Of a stretch of DNA of 11,657 bases, positions 1-6,119 are shown piece by piece. Within the stretch, counting starts at the first letter, position 1. The number at the start of each line of letters is the position of its first letter. A model generated the notes under the pieces. The model searched no databases. It saw only the letters and a list, made by a program, of their open reading frames with translations, and was not told the origin of the DNA. Both the position numbers and the translations under genes were made by a program. Origin of the DNA: Bulleidia sp. (GTDB lineage Bacteria > Bacillota_I > Bacilli_A > Erysipelotrichales > Erysipelotrichaceae); assembly GCA_016293365.1 (NCBI GenBank), contig JAEDEK010000058.1, positions 1-11,657 on the forward strand, in the 5' to 3' direction.

Positions 1-42
1 AGACGTACCGTCAGAAAGACAAACACAGACAGTGATAAGTAA
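1..42 (+). CDS. 3' end of an unidentified plus-strand gene (partial)
   Basis: Only the last dozen or so codons can be in the window, so no function can be given. Two frames end just before a strong plus-strand terminator: frame 1 reads RRTVRKTNTDSDK and stops with TAA at 40-42, and frame 3 reads TYRQKDKHRQ and stops with TGA at 33-35. Both are hydrophilic, basic tails and I cannot choose between them. Frame 2 stays open to 87-89, beyond the terminator, and is unlikely. The case for a gene here rests mainly on the terminator that follows. The gene converges on pyk. Confidence 0.35.
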   Translation, partial: RRTVRKTNTDSDK

Positions 43-43
43 G

Positions 44-74
44 CAGCAGCCTCATCTGAGGCTGCTGTTTTTTT
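44..74 (+). terminator. Rho-independent terminator of the left-edge plus-strand gene
   Basis: Bases 44-54 (CAGCAGCCTCA) are perfectly complementary to 57-67 (TGAGGCTGCTG), giving an 11 bp stem with a tiny loop, followed by seven T at 68-74. There is no T tract on the minus side, so it works for plus-strand transcripts only. It ends the gene that leaves the window on the left and insulates it from the convergent pfkA-pyk transcript. Confidence 0.92.
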
Positions 75-83
75 CTGAATCCA

Positions 84-111
84 AATAAAAAGGAAGGCAT
101 TCTGCCTTCCT
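84..111 (-). terminator. Rho-independent terminator of pfkA-pyk
   Basis: On the minus strand AGGAAGGCA (111-103) pairs perfectly with TGCCTTCCT (99-91) around the loop GAA, and the stem runs into TTTTATTT. It lies 8 bases after the pyk stop codon. The descending arm plus T run, TGCCTTCCTTTTT, recurs exactly in the terminator at the other end of the window (11435-11447). Confidence 0.9.
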
Positions 112-119
112 GAACCATG

Positions 120-1553
120 TTATTTGACTTCTACGATCTTCATCATGTTCGCAGAGCCTTCACCAGTTGGATAGCCTGCGGAAATGATGATCAGCTGACC
201 CTTCTTGACACCATAGTCCTTGGCGAAAAGAGAAGCAAGGTCGTCATCGTTTGTTAATGTATTCTGAACATCAGAGAAGATCGGTAATACACCCCAGTAG
301 GATTCCAGTTTTCTCTGTACATCCTTTGTGAATGTGATTGCAAGAATCGGAACATTCGGTCTGAACTTGGAAATACGACGTGCTGTTGTACCACCCTGTG
401 TGAAGGCTACGATTGCACCGATATTGTCCAGTGTCAAAGTTGCGTCAGAAATAGCGATGGAAACAGCATCCTGAACAGTCTTGTTGGAAGTTGTCTTGAG
501 CCAGTCCAGTCTATCTCTGTAGGAAATGATCTGTTCTGCTTCTTCAACAATCTGGGACATTGTTTCACATGCTTCAACCGGATAATCACCGGCTGCAGAT
601 TCTGCCGAGAGCATGACACCGTCAGATCCATCCAGTACTGCATTACATACGTCAGCAGCTTCCGCTCTTGTACATCTTGGGTTATGTGTCATGGAATCCA
701 GCATATGTGTAGCTGTGATTGCAGGTTTGCCGATGATGTTTGCCTGACGGATGATATGCTTCTGATAGATTGGAACAAGCTTTGTCGGGATTTCAACACC
801 AAGGTCACCACGGGCAACCATGACACCATCAGCAGCATCCAGAATGGAATCAACATTGTCATAACCTTCCTGGTTTTCAATCTTGGCGATGATGTTGATA
901 TGAGGCTTGCCTTCTTCAATACAGATCTTTCTGATCGCATTGACATCAGATGCACGACGTGTAAAGGATGCGAAGATGAAGTCTACATCCTGACGGCATC
1001 CGAAACGGATATCCGCTTCATCTTTCTTGGAAAGGAACGGCATGGACAGCTTGACACCTGGCACATTGCATCCCTTCTTGGATGAAATCGGACCAGCAAC
1101 TTCTACACGGCACTTCATTTCAGAACCATCATTTTCCAGAACTGTCAGTCTCATCTTACCGTCGTTGATCAGAATGGCATCGCCATGCTTCAGGTCGGAG
1201 AACAGTTCCGGAACCTGAATCCAGAAGCGTTCATGTGTACCTTCACATTCAGCCTTTGTGACTGTGACGATTTCGCCGATTTCATAGTTTTCTTCGCCGT
1301 TTTTGAATGTACCAAGACGGATTTCAGGACCCTTTGTATCTAATGCAATACCAAGGTTGATACCTGTCACATCAGATACGTGACGGATCATTTCGATGCG
1401 CTTTGCATGTTCTTCATGATCGCCATGGCTGAAGTTCAAACGGGCAATATTCATGCCAGCCTTAGCCAGTTCAGTCAGTGTTTCAACGTTTTCAGACGCA
1501 GGACCAATCGTACATACGACCTTGGTCTTCTTGAATACATGTGTTTCTTTCAT
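120..1553 (-). CDS. pyk: Pyruvate kinase
   Basis: Cytosolic enzyme of the last glycolytic step: phosphoenolpyruvate plus ADP gives pyruvate plus ATP. At 477 residues it is a short, E. coli PykF-sized form without the extra C-terminal PEP-utiliser-like domain of Bacillus enzymes. Visible signatures are CTIGPAS (14-20), ARLNFSHG (37-44, substrate and K+ site), DTKGPEIRLG (72-81), the catalytic lysine in IAKIENQEG (Lys224), VARGDLGVEIP (246-256, metal and PEP loop) and ATHMLDSM (281-288). Glu77 in KGPEIR is the residue that marks K+-dependent pyruvate kinases, so K+ dependence is inferred. The usual Gln in ATQML is His283 here. The 385-399 loop (TQGGTTARRISKFRP) lies where the allosteric effector site is found in the family. 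The ATG follows an imperfect AGGGGA site. It is second in an operon with pfkA, 23 bases downstream of it. Confidence 0.97.
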   Translation of the reverse strand: MKETHVFKKTKVVCTIGPASENVETLTELAKAGMNIARLNFSHGDHEEHAKRIEMIRHVSDVTGINLGIALDTKGPEIRLGTFKNGEENYEIGEIVTVTKAECEGTHERFWIQVPELFSDLKHGDAILINDGKMRLTVLENDGSEMKCRVEVAGPISSKKGCNVPGVKLSMPFLSKKDEADIRFGCRQDVDFIFASFTRRASDVNAIRKICIEEGKPHINIIAKIENQEGYDNVDSILDAADGVMVARGDLGVEIPTKLVPIYQKHIIRQANIIGKPAITATHMLDSMTHNPRCTRAEAADVCNAVLDGSDGVMLSAESAAGDYPVEACETMSQIVEEAEQIISYRDRLDWLKTTSNKTVQDAVSIAISDATLTLDNIGAIVAFTQGGTTARRISKFRPNVPILAITFTKDVQRKLESYWGVLPIFSDVQNTLTNDDDLASLFAKDYGVKKGQLIIISAGYPTGEGSANMMKIVEVK

Positions 1554-1576
1554 TTTTGATTCTTTCCCCTTTTCTT

Positions 1577-2539
1577 TTATACCAGTCGATCAAACAGCCT
1601 GTACAGCTTTTTACGGCTTCTGCCCGGTCTGCTCAGTGCTTCCTGGATCGGCATGGATGTGATTTCGTTATCGATGATACCGACGCAATGTCCGCCGATG
1701 CCTTCCATCAGCAGATCAACCGCCTTCTCACCCATTCTGCTTGCCAGCATACGGTCTGTTGGAGTCGGTGAACCACCTCTTTGGATGTGACCAAGGACAG
1801 TTGCACGACCTGAGAAATTCGTATGCAGGGATACTTTTTTAGCTAAAGCATCCACATCACAAATCTTTTCAGAAATGATGACAATGGCGTGGTTTTTATG
1901 AACCGCATCACCAAGATATCTCAGCTTTTCAAGCAGTTCGAGCTCATCATATCCGGTTTCAGGTGATACAACAATTTCAGCACCACAGGAAATTGCAGTA
2001 TACAATGCCAGATCACCGCAGTGATTCCCCATGACTTCTACGATGGAGCAGCGATGATGTGAGCTGGAAGTATCTCTGAGCTTATCCACATTCTCGATGC
2101 ATGTATGAAGTGCTGTATCAAAACCGATTGTAAAGTCAGTACCAGGGATATCGTTATCGATGGTACCCGGCAGACCGATACAGTTGATGCCCTTGCGCGT
2201 CAAAGAAAGAGCACCACGATAGGAACCGTCTCCTCCAATGACAACAAGCGCTTCAATTCCTTCGCGCTTCAGATTTTTGATGCAGATGTTTTGAATCTCG
2301 TCCTCACGGAATTCAGGCAGACGTGCAGAACCAAGACGTGTTCCGCCCATCGTCAGAATATCAGACACTGCATTACGTGTCAGAGGTTCAAAGCTGGATT
2401 CCATCAGACCACGATAGCCATCATGAACTCCGATTACCTCAACACCATTGTTCAGGGCAATTCTTGTAACAGCACGGATAGCCGCATTCATACCAGGAGC
2501 GTCACCACCGGATGTTAATACACCAATTTTTCTGACCAT
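1577..2539 (-). CDS. pfkA: ATP-dependent 6-phosphofructokinase
   Basis: Phosphorylates fructose 6-phosphate to fructose 1,6-bisphosphate with ATP, the committed step of glycolysis. The length, 320 residues, equals that of E. coli PfkA and the two can be aligned almost end to end. Seen: SGGDAPGMNAAIR (10-22), GGTRLGSARLPEF (65-77), GGDGS (102-106), PGTIDND (124-130, catalytic Asp128), DTSSSHHR (156-163), and ATVLGHIQRGGSP (246-258). Gly at both 105 and 125 marks the ATP-dependent rather than pyrophosphate-dependent type. Arg22, Arg26, Arg55 and Arg155 match the ADP/PEP effector-site arginines of the E. coli enzyme. Oddity: the residue equivalent to active-site Arg171 of E. coli (VMGRYCGDL) is Asn172 (VMGNHCGDL). 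The ATG has a strong GGAGGAAGGAAT leader and its own promoter just upstream. Cotranscribed with pyk. Confidence 0.97.
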   Translation of the reverse strand: MVRKIGVLTSGGDAPGMNAAIRAVTRIALNNGVEVIGVHDGYRGLMESSFEPLTRNAVSDILTMGGTRLGSARLPEFREDEIQNICIKNLKREGIEALVVIGGDGSYRGALSLTRKGINCIGLPGTIDNDIPGTDFTIGFDTALHTCIENVDKLRDTSSSHHRCSIVEVMGNHCGDLALYTAISCGAEIVVSPETGYDELELLEKLRYLGDAVHKNHAIVIISEKICDVDALAKKVSLHTNFSGRATVLGHIQRGGSPTPTDRMLASRMGEKAVDLLMEGIGGHCVGIIDNEITSMPIQEALSRPGRSRKKLYRLFDRLV

Positions 2540-2560
2540 ATTCCTTCCTCCGAATACCCT

Positions 2561-2589
2561 ATTATCATACCATGTTTTTTATCGATCAA
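2561..2589 (-). promoter_or_regulatory. Predicted sigma-A promoter of pfkA-pyk
   Basis: On the minus strand TTGATC (2589-2584) and GATAAT (2566-2561) are separated by exactly 17 bases, a good vegetative promoter (4/6 and 5/6 matches). It places the transcription start about 15-20 bases before the pfkA ribosome binding site. The -35 box contains the TGA stop of dnaI (2586-2588). No terminator hairpin is seen between dnaI and pfkA, so read-through from the upstream operon probably adds to this promoter. Confidence 0.6.
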
Positions 2590-3500
2590 ATACGTGTTTT
2601 TCTGCGATCTTCTCCTAAAAGCGTTTTCATTTCAGACATATTTTCAATGCGCTCGATCAGACGTTCCGCTTTCATTCTTTCCATGTTTCCACCACGGGTC
2701 ATCATGAAGTGTTCCTTGAGGGTATTCATGTCCTCATTGGATGTAAACCATGTCGTCAGATGATTGTCATACCGTCTTGAAAGGACCGGTAACAGAATGG
2801 AATCCCTGTTCCATTCACTGACCTGTTCTGCACCGATATCATCCAGAACAAGCAGATCACAGTATCCCATCCGTTCCACTTCACGATCATACTCCCCTGT
2901 TTTTACCATTGAAGTGATTCTTCTTGTGAAGGATGGATAGTGGACGAAGCATACCTTTCTGTCGTGCATGGCATAATAGTTGGCAGCACATGCAGCAAGA
3001 TATGTCTTGCCTGTTCCCATCGGACCACACAGATACAGTCCCTTTTCCTCCATGGCGGCAGAGACACATGTCTGCCATAGGTCTGCATACTCTGCAGATT
3101 CTCCTTTCAGATTGATTCTTGAAAAGGTAACGGTAAACAGATCCTGCGGCATATCATTGATGAGAAAGCAGGAAAGATGACTTCTTTCCTTCAGCTTTTC
3201 TCTTTCAAACCTGCATGCCTTCTTTTCAATCTGCAGCACACCATCATAGACAGGATTATCAAAATAACCTCTGATTGCCTGCCTGCATCCGGTAAGTCCA
3301 TTACAGCTGATGCATGGTGCAAAATGATCCAGCCATGTTTTCATCTTCCATGGATTGGCACGGATCACGGATTCATCCAGTCCGTTTTCACTCATGACTG
3401 CCCTGACATAACCATTGTTCAACAATGATACAATCAGTTCCTGTGTCTGTGTATCGTCCATTCCACCTTGGCTGTTTGGTATTCTGACTTCCCGCATCAT
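2586..3500 (-). CDS. dnaI: Primosomal protein DnaI, replicative helicase loader
   Basis: AAA+ ATPase that loads the replicative helicase (DnaC in Bacillus naming) onto DNA at the origin and at restarted forks, together with DnaB. The 304 residues show an N-terminal helicase-binding domain with a cysteine cluster (Cys63, Cys66, Cys72, possibly Cys96; PCISCNGLTGC), which in Bacillus DnaI carries zinc. The C-terminal ATPase has Walker A GPMGTGKTY (159-167), Walker B LLVLDDIG (216-223), a sensor-1 region TWFTSNED (250-257) and the AERLIERI stretch (278-285) typical of the arginine-finger region. It begins inside the dnaB stop codon (ATGA overlap, 3497-3500) behind AAGGAAATGGAGAA, so translation is probably coupled. 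It is the last gene of the long operon. The ATG at 3495-3497 is an alternative start one codon later. Confidence 0.93.
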   Translation of the reverse strand: MMREVRIPNSQGGMDDTQTQELIVSLLNNGYVRAVMSENGLDESVIRANPWKMKTWLDHFAPCISCNGLTGCRQAIRGYFDNPVYDGVLQIEKKACRFEREKLKERSHLSCFLINDMPQDLFTVTFSRINLKGESAEYADLWQTCVSAAMEEKGLYLCGPMGTGKTYLAACAANYYAMHDRKVCFVHYPSFTRRITSMVKTGEYDREVERMGYCDLLVLDDIGAEQVSEWNRDSILLPVLSRRYDNHLTTWFTSNEDMNTLKEHFMMTRGGNMERMKAERLIERIENMSEMKTLLGEDRRKTRI

Positions 3501-4705
3501 TTCTCCATTTCCTTCTGCATCTGCTGCAGAATCTTCAGTTTCTCATCACTCACGGTTTCCATGTCACCCTGTTTGCGACTGTGCCAGTACTGCGGCATGG
3601 CAACTTCCCGTCTGTTTCCATTTGCAGGACTGCTGCGCTGTGGCGGTTTCTGATCCGCTCTGGCAAGTTCATCCAGTGCCTTCTGTTTTGTATCAATTCC
3701 TTTTCGTGCCCATGTACCAGCCATTTTCCCGATATAATTGACATTCAGTCTGTTATCACACTTAGCAAGAACATATTCCAGCAGTACATTGATGACCTCA
3801 TTTGGAAAATGCATGTCCTTGCCAAGGGTATCGATGACCATACGGTCTGATTGCGACAGTGTCGTCCCATTCTGTCGGTTCATCAGAAAGGATACCGGTG
3901 ACATATCATATGGATCACCCTGATCTTTGATCTTTTCCGGTTTCTCCTTCCGGCACAGGATATCAAACCTGCGTCCATCAAATGACATCTGCTCCAGATT
4001 CACACAATGACAGACAAGTATACTCATCCGTTTTGGTGAAATACCATACAGTGTAGCATTATGACCGATCTGATACATGGTTTCCTGGGTACGCAGTTCC
4101 GGCGGAAAGACAAGAGATGATGTATTGACAAGAAAGGTTTCATAGTCAAAACGGATTGTCTCATCATCACTGCCGCTGAAACTGTATCTTGGTGTTACAG
4201 TGATATATTCTGTTTCGTTATCAAAATCATCATCCACAGTGTTGCGTGTCTGTACGGTGATTTCCTGATACTGATCCACAGGTACTGCCGATTCACAAAG
4301 CAGTCCCTTTGTCAGCACTGCCTGCTTTTCCCCGACTGCTTCGGTATACATTCTGCACATATAGGAAGAAGCAAAGAATTCCTGAGGTCCCATCGGCTGA
4401 TTCAGCATGTAAACATAACTGTCATGGTTTTTCCCCTGTTTCCGGAATGTGCGTACAAGCATATACGCTTCCAGACGCATCCTTGCTCTCTCGAATGTAT
4501 CGGCAGAAATATTCTGCATCAGCGTAAACAGTCTTCTATGTTCCAGAGCTGTCGTGTGGCGGGATTCTGCCATCATTGTCAGATATACCAGAATACCATC
4601 CCCGCCGACTAACGGCTGATACAGCATCATAAAACCGGAGAGCCGATCGGACGACATCCCCGTCATGCAGCTGATGCGATATGTATCATTTGCACGAACA
4701 CTCAT
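3497..4705 (-). CDS. dnaB: Replication initiation and membrane attachment protein DnaB (DnaD/DnaB family)
   Basis: Bacillota primosome protein that acts with DnaD and DnaI to load the replicative helicase and is linked to membrane attachment of the origin; it is not the E. coli DnaB helicase. From the chosen start the protein has 402 residues. The N-terminal part carries LYQPLVGGDG, the usual first conserved block of these proteins. A DnaD-type domain lies near the C terminus: LSQSDRMVIDTLG, then YIGKMAGTW, the YxxxIxxxW-like signature. A charged tail follows, rich in Lys, Gln and Met. The frame is open to an ATG at 4741, but that site has no ribosome binding site and would overlap coaE by 40 bases. 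ATG 4703-4705 overlaps the coaE stop as ATGA, has AAGGA upstream, and places LYQPL about 28 residues in, as in relatives. Sequence similarity to Bacillus DnaB is low, which is normal for this family. Confidence 0.87.
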   Translation of the reverse strand: MSVRANDTYRISCMTGMSSDRLSGFMMLYQPLVGGDGILVYLTMMAESRHTTALEHRRLFTLMQNISADTFERARMRLEAYMLVRTFRKQGKNHDSYVYMLNQPMGPQEFFASSYMCRMYTEAVGEKQAVLTKGLLCESAVPVDQYQEITVQTRNTVDDDFDNETEYITVTPRYSFSGSDDETIRFDYETFLVNTSSLVFPPELRTQETMYQIGHNATLYGISPKRMSILVCHCVNLEQMSFDGRRFDILCRKEKPEKIKDQGDPYDMSPVSFLMNRQNGTTLSQSDRMVIDTLGKDMHFPNEVINVLLEYVLAKCDNRLNVNYIGKMAGTWARKGIDTKQKALDELARADQKPPQRSSPANGNRREVAMPQYWHSRKQGDMETVSDEKLKILQQMQKEMEK

Positions 4706-5304
4706 TGTCTGCGTGTTTCCTTTCTGAGCTGCGCCAGCCATGTATTGACTGCTGTATTCAGCTGTTTCAGATCTCCGTCATTTTCAATGACTGTATCCGC
4801 TTTCCCTTTCTGTATTTCCGGATCAATCTGACAGCTGTAGCGATCAAGGGCCTGCTGTCTTGTATATTCACGATCTTCCATCATCCGTGTCAGTGCAGTT
4901 TCCTTCTGACATGTCACAACACAGATTTGATCAAATTCCTTTTCCATGCCAGCTTCAAACAGCAGTGGAACTTCAGCAAATACAAACGGTTCACTGCTTA
5001 AAGATGCAAAGAAACGGCGCATGCCTTCTATAACATAAGGATGTACAATTTCATTGACACAAAGACGTTTGTTTTCATCCTGAAAGATCAGCGATGCCAT
5101 TTTCTGTCTGTCAATATCACCACCATCATCCAGTACATCCTTACCAAGAACAGATACAAGCCTGTCAAAACACGGATTACCTGCATGTGTTGCCATTTTT
5201 GCATACTGGTCACAGTTGAATACTGCAAACCCGTGTTTTTTCAGAAGTATGGATACGGACGTCTTGCCGGAAGCAATCGTACCTGTAATTCCGATTTTTC
5301 TCAT
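4702..5304 (-). CDS. coaE: Dephospho-CoA kinase
   Basis: Catalyses the last step of coenzyme A synthesis, ATP-dependent 3'-phosphorylation of dephospho-CoA, in the cytosol. The 200 residues from the chosen ATG show the P-loop GTIASGKT (8-15), NCDQYAK with the substrate-side Asp, VHPYVIEGM, PLLFEAGM (the PLLFE block of the family), and a lid and C-terminal pattern of Arg-rich helix, RYSCQ, KGKAD and VIEND. The open frame continues seven codons upstream to an ATG at 5323-5325, but that site has no ribosome binding site and lies inside mutM. The ATG at 5302-5304 follows AGGAGG at 5314-5309. The stop overlaps the dnaB start as ATGA. coaE next to mutM and polA is a common Bacillota arrangement. 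Confidence 0.94.
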   Translation of the reverse strand: MRKIGITGTIASGKTSVSILLKKHGFAVFNCDQYAKMATHAGNPCFDRLVSVLGKDVLDDGGDIDRQKMASLIFQDENKRLCVNEIVHPYVIEGMRRFFASLSSEPFVFAEVPLLFEAGMEKEFDQICVVTCQKETALTRMMEDREYTRQQALDRYSCQIDPEIQKGKADTVIENDGDLKQLNTAVNTWLAQLRKETRRQ

Positions 5305-5308
5305 GAAA

Positions 5309-5314
5309 CCTCCT
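5309..5314 (-). promoter_or_regulatory. Ribosome binding site that sets the coaE start
   Basis: AGGAGG on the minus strand stands 4 bases before ATG 5304-5302 and shares bases with the mutM stop codon TAG (5315-5313). A ribosome ending mutM therefore sits on the coaE initiation site, which suggests translational coupling and decides against the upstream ATG at 5325. Confidence 0.75.
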
Positions 5315-6119
5315 ATTTCTGACATTGCGGACAGTAGTAACTGGAACGTCCGCCGATTGTTTTAACTTTGATCAAACAGCCGCAGACCCGGCAGATCTTC
5401 TGTGTATGTACCATGCAGGAAAGCTGAAACCTTCCGGTTACACCAAGAGATGATACATAGGAGCGGATGGTTGTACCACCAGCCGCTATGGCTTCCTGCA
5501 GTATTCTGCGTGTTTCACTGACCAGATGCTCCTCATCCGCCTTTGTGATTCTGCTGCAGCTTCTTCCTGGTCTCAGTCGACAGGCAAACAGAATTTCATC
5601 GGCATAGATATTGCCGATACCTGCCACAAAGCTTTGATTCAGCAGCAATGATTTCAATGGCAATGTCCTGCCCTTTCGAAAAGCATGGATATAGGAAGCG
5701 GAGAACGCTTCATCAAATGGTTCAGGACCAAGGTCATGGAAGTGATCAAAACAATGATCGGCTTCGAACAGTTCCATTGTACCAAACTTTCTTGTATCCA
5801 TGTAGCGCATCTGTCTGCCGTCGGACAGATCAAAGATCACATGCATGTGAGGATTAATCGGATCGTCCGGATTCTGCAGATAGAATCTGCCTTCCATGCG
5901 CAGATGACATACCAGTGTGCATGTATCCATCCGGAAGATCAGATACTTCCCTCTTCTTTCAAACCTGCGGAAGGCATTTCCTTTCAGTGTATGAATAAAT
6001 GATTCCAGCTCTGCATGAATCATTTTCGGATAAAAAACTGTGACATCTGTAATGACAAGATCCTGGATCTGATGATGCAGTGTATCCAGGACTGTCTGTA
6101 CTTCCGGTAATTCAGGCAT
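5313..6119 (-). CDS. mutM: Formamidopyrimidine-DNA glycosylase (Fpg/MutM)
   Basis: Base-excision repair enzyme that removes 8-oxoguanine and formamidopyrimidines and nicks the abasic site (beta/delta lyase). All hallmarks are present in 268 residues: N-terminal PELPEV with the catalytic Pro2 and Glu3, Lys58 in RRGKYL, the lesion-probing Met75 (HLRMEGRF), Arg110 and Phe112 in TRKFG, the helix-two-turn-helix with GIGNIYADE (167-175), and a C-terminal zinc finger with Cys243, Cys246, Cys263 and Cys266. Arg258 in GGRSSYYC matches the finger arginine of the family. It starts within the polA stop (TAATG, one-base overlap), with GAGG 7 bases upstream. With PolA directly before it, glycosylase and gap-filling polymerase are made from one transcript. 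Confidence 0.97.
   Translation of the reverse strand: MPELPEVQTVLDTLHHQIQDLVITDVTVFYPKMIHAELESFIHTLKGNAFRRFERRGKYLIFRMDTCTLVCHLRMEGRFYLQNPDDPINPHMHVIFDLSDGRQMRYMDTRKFGTMELFEADHCFDHFHDLGPEPFDEAFSASYIHAFRKGRTLPLKSLLLNQSFVAGIGNIYADEILFACRLRPGRSCSRITKADEEHLVSETRRILQEAIAAGGTTIRSYVSSLGVTGRFQLSCMVHTQKICRVCGCLIKVKTIGGRSSYYCPQCQK

Noticed and set aside
684..1085. A 133-codon plus-strand open frame inside pyk
   Set aside because: It is the antisense of highly conserved pyruvate kinase sequence and has no ribosome binding site or recognisable domain.
2105..2518. A 137-codon plus-strand open frame inside pfkA
   Set aside because: Antisense shadow of conserved phosphofructokinase sequence.
4706..4741. 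A longer dnaB from ATG at 4741
   Set aside because: No ribosome binding site and a 40-base overlap with coaE; the ATGA start at 4705 fits family length and the operon pattern.
5305..5325. A longer coaE from ATG at 5325
   Set aside because: No ribosome binding site before it, and AGGAGG sits inside those extra codons directly before the ATG at 5304.
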